Below are positions 9,609 to 17,940 of a stretch of 64,000 nt of DNA, one piece after another (positions within the stretch are counted from its first letter, which is position 1; each line of letters opens with the position of its first letter). The translations under genes and the position numbers were made by a program. Source of the stretch: an uncultured Cellulophaga sp. (GTDB lineage: Bacteria > Bacteroidota > Bacteroidia > Flavobacteriales > Flavobacteriaceae); assembly GCA_947496695.1 (NCBI GenBank), contig CANMEI010000006.1:1-64000 (forward strand). Direction: 5' to 3'. The notes under the pieces are model-generated. The model did not search any database. It was not told where the DNA came from and saw only the letters and a program-made list of their open reading frames with translations.

Positions 9609-11458
9609 GTTTCTTTAGTACTATTTAATTTTTTTAATACTACATATCTTTTTCTTGTAGAAAGAGCAAACAGGTAACTTATATTCATTCCTTTTATACC
9701 GTCTAAAATACCTAATCGTATTATATAGTGAATTAAAAATTTACTAATAGGTTTAATGTATAAATGGAAAGGTGTTACTTTTTTGTTTTTTTTTAAATCT
9801 TCTTGAGCTTTCATTTCACCATAACGTACCATTTTAACTTTGTAGTCGGCATAACTAGCAAAAGAATAATGAAGTAATTTATGTTTTAAAATGCTTGTTT
9901 TGCCAGATACAATAAGTGTTTCGTGCACTATTAGGTCTGGGTTAAATTCAACTTTGTCTTTTTGAAATAGTCTATAGTTTTTATCCCTTTGTGTACCACT
10001 AAAATTAATTTTTTTCCCTTCATACATAAAAATTCTATATATAAAATAGGCTGCAGCAGTGTTTTGACTATTTACGGTTTTAATAATTTCTGACTTTAAT
10101 TTTTTTGATATTCTTTCATCAGCATCTAAAAATAAAACCCAGTTATAATTTGCTAGTGATAACGCATAAGATTTTTGATCAGTATAATTTTTAAATATTC
10201 TTTTTATGAACGTAACGTTTTTATGTTTTTTAGCAATCTCTTCGGTTCTATCTGTACTAAATGAATCTACAATAATAATTTCGTCTGCAAATTTTAAGTC
10301 ATTTAAAACTTCATCAATATTACTTTCTTCATTGTAGGTGACTAATAGTGCTGAAATTTTTTCTTTTTTGGTATCACCTTTTATATAATTTTCAATTTTT
10401 AATAATGCTTGGTCGTTGTTAAATTTATTTTTAACATAATTATAACCGTAATTCCCCATTTCTTCAAGTTGGGCAGGGTTATCTTTTAATTGAATGATTT
10501 TTTCAACAAAAGCACTTACATTTTGATCTAATAAAAAGCCTGATTTATTATTAACTAAAACTTCAGGATTACTACTTATATCGAATGCTAATATTGGTTT
10601 TTTACATAGTGCAGCCTCTGCTAAAACATAACCAAAACCTTCCCATAAAGATGGTAGAACAAAAATATCACCACTGTAAAATAAATCTTTTGGATTACTT
10701 ACAAAACCAGCGAAAATAATAGAATCAATTACATTTAACTCTTCAGCTTGTCTTTGTAAATCTTCTTTTAAACGACCGTCACCACCAATGACTAACTTAA
10801 ATGTTATATTGCGTTTTTTTAGCTCATAAGCTAATTCTATTAAAAATTTTTGATTTTTTTGAACTTCTAACCGTCCTAGGTTGGTAATAACAATTTCGTT
10901 TTTTTCTTTTTTGGTATAAATAGGAGTGTAGCTCTTGTTAATAAAGTTATCTATATCAATACCATTGTAAATAACTTCAATTTTTTTTTCAGGAAAAAGT
11001 TTAGCGTTATTTTCAAGAACAGTTTTTTTTGTTGCAATAGAATTTGCTAAAACGTTGGTGACAATATTTTTGAAATAATACCTGTTTAAGAACGTATTTT
11101 TTATAGGTATAGCACTTCCTCTACGATAAATTATTTTACCAACTCCAGCTTTTTTAGAAGCTAAACCTCCTAATTTTAAATCAACTGAAAGATTAATAAC
11201 TATAGTTTCAACGTTATTAATTAATAATATTTTTTTTAAAGTATTTATTTTAAATAGATTTATGAAACTGAAGTTTCCGATTTTTAAAGAGACACATTTT
11301 ATAGAGGTGTTTTGTAACCTTTTATAAAGTTCACTCTCTTCATTAGTTATAACGAGTACTTTGTAACCTTTATTATGTAAGTATGTACTTGCTTCAAAAT
11401 GCCATTTTTCTCCGCCACCCCAAGCTTTCGTACTATTTAAAAAACAGATAGTTGACAT
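9605..11458 (-). CDS. Bifunctional glycosyltransferase: GT4 fused to WaaE-like GT2
   Basis: This 617-residue protein joins two glycosyltransferases. Residues 1 to about 365 are a GT-B GT4 enzyme, with an N-terminal WGGGEKWHFE motif, IYNGID near residue 167, ITNLGRLEVQKN, IGGDGRLKEDLQ, and the nucleotide-sugar site PSLWEGFGYVLAEAALC. From about residue 372 a GT2 domain begins (ISALLVTYNEESNIDEV, DEIIIVDSFSTDRTEEI, NWVLFLDADERIS) and runs to the end. Most relatives of each half are separate proteins, so this is a fusion that could add two successive sugars. The start ATG overlaps the upstream stop as TAATG, indicating translational coupling. No signal peptide or clear membrane helix is seen; it is probably a cytosolic or membrane-associated enzyme of surface glycan assembly. 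Confidence 0.88.
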   Translation of the reverse strand: MSTICFLNSTKAWGGGEKWHFEASTYLHNKGYKVLVITNEESELYKRLQNTSIKCVSLKIGNFSFINLFKINTLKKILLINNVETIVINLSVDLKLGGLASKKAGVGKIIYRRGSAIPIKNTFLNRYYFKNIVTNVLANSIATKKTVLENNAKLFPEKKIEVIYNGIDIDNFINKSYTPIYTKKEKNEIVITNLGRLEVQKNQKFLIELAYELKKRNITFKLVIGGDGRLKEDLQRQAEELNVIDSIIFAGFVSNPKDLFYSGDIFVLPSLWEGFGYVLAEAALCKKPILAFDISSNPEVLVNNKSGFLLDQNVSAFVEKIIQLKDNPAQLEEMGNYGYNYVKNKFNNDQALLKIENYIKGDTKKEKISALLVTYNEESNIDEVLNDLKFADEIIIVDSFSTDRTEEIAKKHKNVTFIKRIFKNYTDQKSYALSLANYNWVLFLDADERISKKLKSEIIKTVNSQNTAAAYFIYRIFMYEGKKINFSGTQRDKNYRLFQKDKVEFNPDLIVHETLIVSGKTSILKHKLLHYSFASYADYKVKMVRYGEMKAQEDLKKNKKVTPFHLYIKPISKFLIHYIIRLGILDGIKGMNISYLFALSTRKRYVVLKKLNSTKET

Positions 11459-12570
11459 TATAGAATAGATTTGTAAACATTAAAAATGTTTTGAGCTGTA
11501 ACGTCATCATTAAAACGCTGGGCATATTTGTATCCTTTTTCAGCTATATTTTTACGTAGACTAACATCAGAAAAAAGAGTGTTGATCTTTGCTTTTAAAT
11601 CATTAATGTCATTAGGTTTAATGTATAAAGAATCAGGTCCACCAGCTTCAGGGAAACAATTGCCTTGAGTGGTGATTACAGGTGTTTTACTGTATAAGGC
11701 CTCTATAATAGGTATTCCAAAACCTTCGCATAATGAAGGATAACAAAATACTGTGGCTAATTGATATATTATAGCTAACTCTGTAATATCTATTTTTTTT
11801 AAAAAATGAACCTGATCGGTTAAATTATGTTCACTAATATAATCTCTAATTTTAGACGCATATGCTTCTTCATTACCTATAAGAACTACATGTTTGTTAG
11901 AGTTTTTTATAGATTTTATAATAAGAAAGGCGTTTTTTCTTTCTTGAATTGTACCAACATTTAATATAAACTCTTTAGGTAAATTATATTTTTTACTTAC
12001 TTTTTGTTTTTCATCAGGAGAATACACTTTTTTATATGCAGCATTACAACCTTGATAAACCACCGTTATTTTATCACTTTCAATGTTTGAATATTTTAAA
12101 ATATCATTTTTAGTTTGTTCACTTATAGCAATTATTTTTGTTGAATTTTTAATAGCGTATTTAAATTTTTGGGTATAAATAAATCTATCAATTGCTTTGT
12201 AATATTTAGGATGACTAATAAAAATAAGATCATGTATAGTGACTATATTTTTACAATTTTTACTAGTTAAACCTAATGGAATTTCACCAGTTATTCCGTG
12301 GTATATGTCCAAATTATCTTTTTGTATTCTGTTATTTAAAGCTAAAACTCTCCAGATTGAAGATAGTTTTTTCCAGAACTTACTATTAGGGTATACTGTA
12401 GTTATTTTATTTGAATTGTAAACACTATTTATTTTAGCGGATTTGGTGTTGTAAAGTATTATTTTATTAACAGAAGTATGCTCACAGAGAACTCTAACTA
12501 AGTCTCTACCATAATTACCTAAACCTGTATTATTATGAAAAATTCTTTTTGCATCGAAGCCTACAATCAT
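11458..12570 (-). CDS. Family 4 glycosyltransferase
   Basis: This 370-residue GT-B enzyme carries the mannosyltransferase-like GT4 pattern. Near the start is DAKRIFHNNTGLGNYGRDLV, in the middle is the acceptor-side TIHDLIFISHP, and the C-terminal donor domain contains ILNVGTIQERKN and PSLCEGFGIPIIEALYS, the latter with the E-x7-E residues, followed by GNCFPEAGG. Such enzymes transfer sugars from GDP- or UDP-donors in O-antigen and exopolysaccharide synthesis. It overlaps both neighbours by one base, so it sits in the middle of a coupled operon with the GT2 gene upstream and the fusion downstream. Donor and acceptor are not predictable. Confidence 0.9.
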   Translation of the reverse strand: MIVGFDAKRIFHNNTGLGNYGRDLVRVLCEHTSVNKIILYNTKSAKINSVYNSNKITTVYPNSKFWKKLSSIWRVLALNNRIQKDNLDIYHGITGEIPLGLTSKNCKNIVTIHDLIFISHPKYYKAIDRFIYTQKFKYAIKNSTKIIAISEQTKNDILKYSNIESDKITVVYQGCNAAYKKVYSPDEKQKVSKKYNLPKEFILNVGTIQERKNAFLIIKSIKNSNKHVVLIGNEEAYASKIRDYISEHNLTDQVHFLKKIDITELAIIYQLATVFCYPSLCEGFGIPIIEALYSKTPVITTQGNCFPEAGGPDSLYIKPNDINDLKAKINTLFSDVSLRKNIAEKGYKYAQRFNDDVTAQNIFNVYKSIL

Positions 12571-13373
12571 TAATTCTTAAGTTTTTCAATACCATTAATA
12601 CAAACATAATTGTTTGCTTTTATTTTCTCTGCTAAAATAACATTATTATGTTGAACATCATCTTTAGAATATCCAGTTTTATGAAATAAATGGTAAACAA
12701 TAGCTTTGTTTTTCATTGACTTATTTTTAATATTAATAGCTTTTAATCGCCATTCAATATCTGTATCTTCTCCAACGGCTGCTTTTACATAATCTTCATC
12801 AAAGCCATTAATTTCAATAAGATGTTTTTTCTTAATTCCCCAATTACAACCCAGTAAACCTTTTCCTTTCATAGAAAGTATTAAACTAATGTTATTGGTG
12901 TATATGGCTTCTTTCTTTTTTTTAGAGTTTGATTTTAATATGGAGCTAAGACTCAATAGTTTTAAATTTTTTGATGCTTTTATTTTTTTTGTTAATTCTT
13001 CGCATAACATTATTCTTCTTCCCTTTAGCATAAAACCATCAATGGTATTTTTATTATAAGCATGTATAAAATGCTTATGAGGAATGCAGTCTCCATCTAT
13101 AAAAACAATGGTTTCACCAGCAGCTATTTTAATAGATTTATTTAGCATTATATTTTTTCTAAAACCATTATCAGATTTTTGGTTTACATGCTTTATAGAG
13201 TAAGAATATTTTTTTAAAATTTGGTTTAAAAAACTAATAGTTTCTTTATTATTATCATCTTCAGAAATAATAACTTCAAAATTTTGGTCACTTTGATTAT
13301 TTAAGGCTTCTAAAATTAATTTCAAATTCTCTAAAGCCTTGTAATATGATATTATTAATGAAATTTTAGTCAT
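12570..13373 (-). CDS. Family 2 glycosyltransferase with galactosyltransferase-type C-terminal domain
   Basis: This 267-residue GT2 protein begins with TKISLIISYYKALENLKLIL, has the metal-binding FIDGDCIPH near residue 92, and then a C-terminal segment LLGCNWGIKKKHLIEINGFD followed by VGEDTDIEWRL. The last motif resembles the Glyco_transf_7C segment of chondroitin-polymerase-like and galactosyltransferase enzymes, where ED precedes the catalytic base region. The gene starts directly after the stop of the DUF616-type gene and overlaps the next start by one base. It is most likely a cytosolic glycosyltransferase of the same surface polysaccharide pathway. The donor sugar is unknown. Confidence 0.87.
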   Translation of the reverse strand: MTKISLIISYYKALENLKLILEALNNQSDQNFEVIISEDDNNKETISFLNQILKKYSYSIKHVNQKSDNGFRKNIMLNKSIKIAAGETIVFIDGDCIPHKHFIHAYNKNTIDGFMLKGRRIMLCEELTKKIKASKNLKLLSLSSILKSNSKKKKEAIYTNNISLILSMKGKGLLGCNWGIKKKHLIEINGFDEDYVKAAVGEDTDIEWRLKAINIKNKSMKNKAIVYHLFHKTGYSKDDVQHNNVILAEKIKANNYVCINGIEKLKN

Positions 13374-14120
13374 TTATGGATGTTTTTTTATACCAAAAAA
13401 TTTTTTGACTTTGTATTTTAAAAGTTTTAAAGTGTAGTTTTTTTGAGCAGCAGTTAAAAAATAGAAAAAAGAGTTTCCTCTTCTTAAGTCACCATTTATG
13501 ATCGTTGGTTTAAAATTATTTTTCCATGCGGCATAGTTAAAACCTAATTGATCCCTTTTGCTCATAGTAGAAACTACTTGCCACCAATCTTCCATTACTT
13601 TAATAACCTCCTTATCATTGTGCTTTCTAATTAAAACAGCAGAAAATATTAATCCATTATTTTTAGGGTAGTCCTGTTCTTTTAAAAAGTTAATTTGTTG
13701 TGTCATTGTATCCACATTATCTTTGAACCAACCTCTTTCTTTACCTAATTTAACTAAAGCTTCATATTCATCATAAACACAATTTCTTTGATCATCACAT
13801 TGGTTATGATCAAAAATTGCCATTTTAAAATTTTCTAAATCATTTAATAAATTATAAATGTCGCCAATAATTAAAAAATTAGAATCTATATAAATACTAA
13901 TTTCATAATCTTTAAAGTATAAATGAGGCAGTATTTTTGGATGTCTATTTTTACGACCTTCATCAGCATTATCATTTTTTAGCTCAATAGGAACCCAAGG
14001 AGATTTAACTTTTTTTACATCATCAGTAAAACAAAAAAAGTCAATACCTTCAATTTTTTTTTGAGGTATTATTCCATAATTTTTGCCAAAAGCACCTGTA
14101 TATACAACAATATTATTCAT
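13374..14120 (-). CDS. TOD1/MUCI70-like (DUF616) glycosyltransferase
   Basis: From the ATG at 14120 this is a 248-residue protein. The motif order fits the DUF616 family, best known from plant TOD1 and MUCI70 enzymes and found in bacterial polysaccharide clusters: VVYTGAFGKNYG at the start, FFCFTDD near residue 28, RHPKILPHLYF, the metal-site-like IYIDSNFLI near residue 78, and DQRNCVYDEYEAL. It would transfer a sugar in surface glycan synthesis. A longer reading from a TTG at 14135 adds MVCLV but runs into a perfect hairpin, so the ATG is preferred. It is the first gene of the four-gene minus-strand series and abuts the GT2 gene with no gap. Confidence 0.8.
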   Translation of the reverse strand: MNNIVVYTGAFGKNYGIIPQKKIEGIDFFCFTDDVKKVKSPWVPIELKNDNADEGRKNRHPKILPHLYFKDYEISIYIDSNFLIIGDIYNLLNDLENFKMAIFDHNQCDDQRNCVYDEYEALVKLGKERGWFKDNVDTMTQQINFLKEQDYPKNNGLIFSAVLIRKHNDKEVIKVMEDWWQVVSTMSKRDQLGFNYAAWKNNFKPTIINGDLRRGNSFFYFLTAAQKNYTLKLLKYKVKKFFGIKKHP

Positions 14121-14128
14121 AACTAAAC

Positions 14129-14156
14129 AGACCAAATATAAAACTATATTTGGTCT
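14129..14156 (-). terminator. Perfect hairpin between dapD and the glycosyltransferase operon
   Basis: AGACCAAATATA (14129-14140), a four-base loop, and TATATTTGGTCT (14145-14156) form a perfect 12-bp stem. It follows the dapD stop by about 30 bases and ends eight bases before the DUF616-type gene start. No U-run follows it on the minus strand, so it may be a weak terminator, an attenuator, or a 5-prime-UTR stem. The right arm contains TATATTTG, so it also overlaps a potential plus-strand -7 match. Confidence 0.6.
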
Positions 14157-14186
14157 GAAACTTTTATTTTAAGTAAATATTAATTA

Positions 14187-15002
14187 TTAAACAGCTACAT
14201 CATACTCACGTAAAGCATCGTTTAATGATGTTTTCTTGTTTGTACTTTCTTTACGCTTACCTATAATTAAGGCACAAGGTACATTGTATTCACCTGCCAC
14301 GAATTTTTTAGTATAACTACCAGGAATTACTACAGATCTAGCAGGTACAAGTCCTTTACGTTCAACAGGTGTATCACCAGTTACATCAATTATTTTAGTA
14401 GATGCTGTTAAAACAACGTTAGCACCAAGAACAGCCTCAGTTTCTACACGAACACCTTCAACAACAATACATCTTGAACCTACAAATACATTATCTTCAA
14501 TAATTACTGGAGCAGCTTGTAATGGCTCTAAAACACCACCAATACCAACACCGCCACTTAGGTGAACATTTTTACCAATTTGAGCACAACTACCAACAGT
14601 GGCCCAAGTGTCAACCATAGTACCAGCATCAACATAAGCACCAATATTTACATAACTTGGCATTAATATTGTGCCTGGAGATATAAATGCACCATGTCTT
14701 GCTGTAGCACCAGGTACTACACGAATACCTTTTTCTTTATATCCTCTTTTTAAAGGCATTTTATCATGGTATTCAAAAATACCAGCTTCTAAAGTTTCCA
14801 TTTTTTGAATAGGGAAATATAAAACTACTGCTTTTTTAACCCATTCATTAATTTGCCATCCGTCAGCTGTTGGTTCAGCACATCTTAATTCTCCGTCATC
14901 TAATAATGATATTACAGAACGTATAGCATCTTGTGTTTCTTGTTCTTTTAATAAATCTCGGTTATCCCAAGCTTTTTCTATTTGTTGTTGTAAATCGCTC
15001 AT
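14187..15002 (-). CDS. dapD: 2,3,4,5-tetrahydropyridine-2,6-dicarboxylate N-succinyltransferase
   Basis: This 271-residue enzyme succinylates tetrahydrodipicolinate from succinyl-CoA in the diaminopimelate/lysine pathway, feeding peptidoglycan. The N-terminal helical domain is followed at about residues 95-235 by a left-handed beta-helix of hexapeptide repeats (PSYVNIGAYVDAGTMVDTWA, VHLSGGVGIGGVLEP, VIIEDNVFVGSRCIVVEG). The GVGIGGVLEP and the ending segment PGSYTKKF are typical of DapD. The length is normal. It is transcribed alone, divergently from ruvX, with a hairpin after it that separates it from the glycosyltransferase genes. Confidence 0.95.
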   Translation of the reverse strand: MSDLQQQIEKAWDNRDLLKEQETQDAIRSVISLLDDGELRCAEPTADGWQINEWVKKAVVLYFPIQKMETLEAGIFEYHDKMPLKRGYKEKGIRVVPGATARHGAFISPGTILMPSYVNIGAYVDAGTMVDTWATVGSCAQIGKNVHLSGGVGIGGVLEPLQAAPVIIEDNVFVGSRCIVVEGVRVETEAVLGANVVLTASTKIIDVTGDTPVERKGLVPARSVVIPGSYTKKFVAGEYNVPCALIIGKRKESTNKKTSLNDALREYDVAV

Positions 15003-15021
15003 TTTTTCATGAAATTTTCCC

Positions 15022-15029
15022 CAAATATA
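15022..15029 (-). promoter_or_regulatory. Candidate -7 element of dapD
   Basis: On the minus strand TATATTTG matches TAnnTTTG exactly and lies 19 bases before the dapD ATG. I could not find a convincing -33 TTG. A plus-strand TATTTTTG at 15083-15090 could serve ruvX in the same divergent region. Confidence 0.45.
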
Positions 15030-15105
15030 AGCTGAAGTGATGAAATAATGATGCTAATTTATAGTTATAACAATATATCCTTTATTTTTGCCAAAAATTA
15101 AATGA

Positions 15106-15516
15106 ATGGGAAGAGTTGTTGCTCTTGATTTTGGTAAAGTAAGAACAGGAATAGCAGTTACTGATGAGCTACAATTAATAGCTTCAGGGTTAACTACTGT
15201 TTTAACTAAAGATTTATTGAAATTTTTGAAAGAATATTTTTTAAAAGAAAATGTTGAAAAAATAGTAGTAGGTGAGCCAAAACAGATGAATAATGAAGCT
15301 TCGGAATCGGAACTTTTAATAGCACCTTTTTTAGAGAAATTATCAAAAGTATTCCCACAAATACCCATTGAGCGTCAAGATGAAAGGTTTACATCAAAAA
15401 TGGCTTTTCAGACAATGATTGATAGTGGTTTAAAAAAGAAACAAAGAAGAGATAAAGCGTTGGTTGATGAAATTAGCGCAACAATAATACTACAAGCATA
15501 TTTAAATAGAATCTAA
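15106..15516 (+). CDS. ruvX: Holliday junction resolvase RuvX (YqgF)
   Basis: This 136-residue RNase H-fold protein has the family signatures ALDFGKVRTGIAVTD at residues 6-20, VVGEPKQMN near 60, DERFTSKMA near 92 and KALVDEISATIILQAYL near the end, including the acidic residues expected at the active site. YqgF/RuvX proteins act as putative Holliday junction resolvases or in 16S rRNA 5-prime processing. The gene is followed after six bases by def, so the two are co-transcribed. The ATG at 15106 begins the conserved first strand directly. Confidence 0.92.
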   Translation: MGRVVALDFGKVRTGIAVTDELQLIASGLTTVLTKDLLKFLKEYFLKENVEKIVVGEPKQMNNEASESELLIAPFLEKLSKVFPQIPIERQDERFTSKMAFQTMIDSGLKKKQRRDKALVDEISATIILQAYLNRI

Positions 15517-15522
15517 TAGTAT

Positions 15523-16113
15523 ATGATATTACCAGTTATAGCTTACGGTGACCCCGTTTTAAGAAAAGTAGGTAAAGATATTACACCAGAGTATCCAAAT
15601 CTTGAAAAATTAATTGAAAATATGTGGGAAACCATGTATAATGCAAGTGGCGTAGGATTAGCAGCACCACAAATTGGCTTGCCAATTAGAATGTTTGTTA
15701 TTGATACAACACCTTTTTCAGATGATGATGATTTATCCTCAGAAGAAAAAGAAGCTTTAAATGGCTTTAAAAAAGTTTTTATCAATGCAAAAATTGAAGA
15801 AGAAACTGGTGAGGAATGGACTTTTAATGAAGGTTGTTTGAGTATTCCTGATGTTAGAGAAGATGTGAGTAGAAACGAGACTATAGTTATTTCATATTTA
15901 GATGAAAACTTTAAAGAACATAAAGAGACATTTGGCGGCTTATTAGCACGTGTAATTCAGCATGAGTACGATCATATTGAAGGTGTTCTGTTTACAGATA
16001 AATTGTCAAGTTTAAAAAAGAGAATAATAAAAGGGAAATTAAATAATATTTCAAAGGGGAAAGTAAGTGCAGATTATCGCATGAAATTTCCTGATGCTAA
16101 AAAAGGAAGGTAA
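15523..16113 (+). CDS. def: Peptide deformylase
   Basis: This 196-residue metalloenzyme removes the N-formyl group from nascent proteins. All three deformylase motifs are intact: GVGLAAPQIG near residue 43, EGCLSIPDVRE near 103 (metal-ligand cysteine), and QHEYDHIEGVLF near 146 (two histidine ligands and catalytic glutamate). An acidic loop (DDDDLSSEEKE near residue 66) is an insertion typical of the Bacteroidetes form. It sits six bases after ruvX and is followed 56 bases later by the DUF5606 gene, a common gene order in Flavobacteriia. Confidence 0.96.
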   Translation: MILPVIAYGDPVLRKVGKDITPEYPNLEKLIENMWETMYNASGVGLAAPQIGLPIRMFVIDTTPFSDDDDLSSEEKEALNGFKKVFINAKIEEETGEEWTFNEGCLSIPDVREDVSRNETIVISYLDENFKEHKETFGGLLARVIQHEYDHIEGVLFTDKLSSLKKRIIKGKLNNISKGKVSADYRMKFPDAKKGR

Positions 16114-16169
16114 TCTAGTTTTTTTATTACCTTAAAAGTTTAATATTTGCCCAGAAATTAAAATAATTC

Positions 16170-16604
16170 ATGAGTTTAGATAAAATTTTATCCATAGGAG
16201 GAAAACCAGGTTTGTTTAAATTATTAACGCAGACTAGAGCAGGTTTTGTTGCAGAATCGTTATTAGATGGTAAGAAAATAACGGTTAGTTTTAAAAGTAA
16301 TGTAAGTGTGCTTTCTGAAATTGCTATATATACGTTAGAAGAAGAAGTACCTTTACGTGAGGTGTTTTTAAAAATTCAAGAAAAAGAAGAAGGTAAGAAA
16401 ACTTCTATAGGTCATAAAGAAGATAAGCTTAAGTTAGAAGAGTACTTTTTTGAAGTATTACCTAATTATGATGAAGATAGAGTTTATGCCAGTGATATTA
16501 AAAAAGTGATACAATGGTATAATATGTTACATGACCAAGGTATTACTGATTTTTCAGCAAAAGAGGAAGAAGCTGAAAAAGAAGCTTCGGCAGAAAATGA
16601 ATAA
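16170..16604 (+). CDS. DUF5606 family protein
   Basis: This 144-residue protein matches the Bacteroidetes-specific DUF5606 family, recognised by the opening MSLDKILSIGGKPGLFKLL and the middle EVLPNYDEDRVYASDIKKV. No enzymatic motif, signal peptide or membrane segment is seen. The N-terminal half looks like a small beta domain and the C-terminus is an acidic, low-complexity tail (KEEEAEKEASAENE). It lies at the end of the ruvX-def operon and ends in a strong hairpin terminator. Function is unknown; the conserved position next to def hints at a role near translation, which is inference. Confidence 0.85.
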   Translation: MSLDKILSIGGKPGLFKLLTQTRAGFVAESLLDGKKITVSFKSNVSVLSEIAIYTLEEEVPLREVFLKIQEKEEGKKTSIGHKEDKLKLEEYFFEVLPNYDEDRVYASDIKKVIQWYNMLHDQGITDFSAKEEEAEKEASAENE

Positions 16605-16627
16605 ATAAAGTTTAATAATAAACTTGT

Positions 16628-16671
16628 AAAAGGCAAAAAGTATAGTAAACCTATACTTTTTGCCTTTTTTT
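16628..16671 (+). terminator. Intrinsic terminator after the DUF5606 gene
   Basis: An 18-bp perfect stem pairs 16628-16645 with 16651-16668 around a TAAAC loop and continues into a T-run. It ends the ruvX-def-DUF5606 transcription unit. Confidence 0.92.
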
Positions 16672-16848
16672 ATGCTCACTAATTACTAACATTTTTTAAA
16701 TTCTAGTTTTTTTCATTCACCGACACTTTTGAGTTAACTACCTAATAATTCAATTACTATGGTAGTATTTAAGCCTCTTTTTTTATGTTAAATGTTGATT
16801 TTTGCTCCATAGTTATAAGAATTGTCTAATTTAAAAACAGATGAGCAA

Positions 16849-17940
16849 ATGAACCACAAACAACTTAACTTTAATAATGAATTAAGAGGAGCCTTTTTTG
16901 ATATGGCCTATTCGCCTTTTGTAATTTTAGATGAAAACTTAGACTTTATTGACATGAATAAAGCGGCAGAAGTTACTGTGAATATTAAAAGGGAAGATTT
17001 TTTAGGTAAAAATATTCTTGATTTTTTTCCATATTTAAAAGTAAATGAAAGATATCAAATGTATAAAAACGTTTTGATTACAGGTGAGCCTATTGGTTTT
17101 GACGAGATATCATTTCATACAGATAATGGTATTTATAAGTTTATGATTAAAGCTTTTAAAATTGGTAATTATTTAGGGATGACGACTTTGAATGTAACTA
17201 ATTTAACCAATACAATTGACCAATTAAAGAGCACAAAAGTTAATCTTCTAAACACCAATAAAACATTAGAGAGGAAAAATAAAGAACTTGAAGAGTTTTC
17301 ATATGTAACATCACATGATTTAAGAGCTCCATTAACTAACATTGGTAGCTTATTAATGATGCTTGATGAAACAAATGGAATTACAGACGAAGGCAAACCT
17401 ATTTTTGAAAAAGTAGTAAGTGTAGGGAAACTTATGTGTGAAAAACTAAAAGCATTAAATAATGTGATAGCTCTTAAAAGTACTTTAGATAATGAAAAAA
17501 AAGAGATTGAATTTTCAGAAGTACTTAAAAAAGTAAAACTAAATCAATCTGAAAAAATTATAAATAATAGAGCGATAATTAAGGAAGATTTTTCAAATGC
17601 AACAAGTGTAAATTACAATGGTATTCAAATTGAAAGTATTATACAGAATTTGATTTCTAATGCCATAAAATACAAACATCCTAGGAGAAAGCCTGTCATT
17701 TATATTAAAACCAAAGAAGTTGATGGTAGAATAGAATTAACGGTAAAAGATAACGGAATAGGTTTAGATAAAAGTATAGATAAAGATAAAATTTTTAGAC
17801 TCTTTAAACGAATGCATACTCATGTAGAAGGTCTTGGTGTAGGTTTATATATTACGCATTTTATAATTACAAATAATGGAGGCCAAATAGAAGTGCAAAG
17901 TGAAATTAATAAAGGAACTGAATTTAAAATCACTTTATAA
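16849..17940 (+). CDS. PAS-domain sensor histidine kinase, cytosolic
   Basis: From ATG 16849 this is a 363-residue kinase. A PAS domain covers about residues 15-120 (FFDMAYSPFVILDENLDF, then REDFLGKNILDFFPY). A coiled linker leads to the H-box FSYVTSHDLRAPLTNIGSLL, with the phospho-accepting histidine near residue 158. The ATPase domain shows the N-box IQNLISNAIKYKHP, G1 VKDNGIGLD, F-box IFRLFKRMH and G2 GLGVGLYI. There is no membrane segment, so it senses a cytosolic signal or partner. A TTG nine codons upstream at 16822 is possible but less likely. Its stop overlaps the response regulator start as TAATG. It is clearly paralogous to the kinase at 18495-19181. Confidence 0.9.
   Translation: MNHKQLNFNNELRGAFFDMAYSPFVILDENLDFIDMNKAAEVTVNIKREDFLGKNILDFFPYLKVNERYQMYKNVLITGEPIGFDEISFHTDNGIYKFMIKAFKIGNYLGMTTLNVTNLTNTIDQLKSTKVNLLNTNKTLERKNKELEEFSYVTSHDLRAPLTNIGSLLMMLDETNGITDEGKPIFEKVVSVGKLMCEKLKALNNVIALKSTLDNEKKEIEFSEVLKKVKLNQSEKIINNRAIIKEDFSNATSVNYNGIQIESIIQNLISNAIKYKHPRRKPVIYIKTKEVDGRIELTVKDNGIGLDKSIDKDKIFRLFKRMHTHVEGLGVGLYITHFIITNNGGQIEVQSEINKGTEFKITL

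Noticed and set aside
8838..14120. Glycosyltransferase cluster as a recently acquired genomic island
   Set aside because: It is AT-rich, but so is the whole window, and there are no integrases, tRNA ends or flanking repeats.
16755..16767. TACTA-TGG-TAGTA dyad before the PAS kinase
   Set aside because: The arms are five bases and AT-rich, expected by chance here.
16822..16848. TTG start extending the PAS kinase by nine residues
   Set aside because: The ATG at 16849 starts just before the PAS domain and the extension has no family support.
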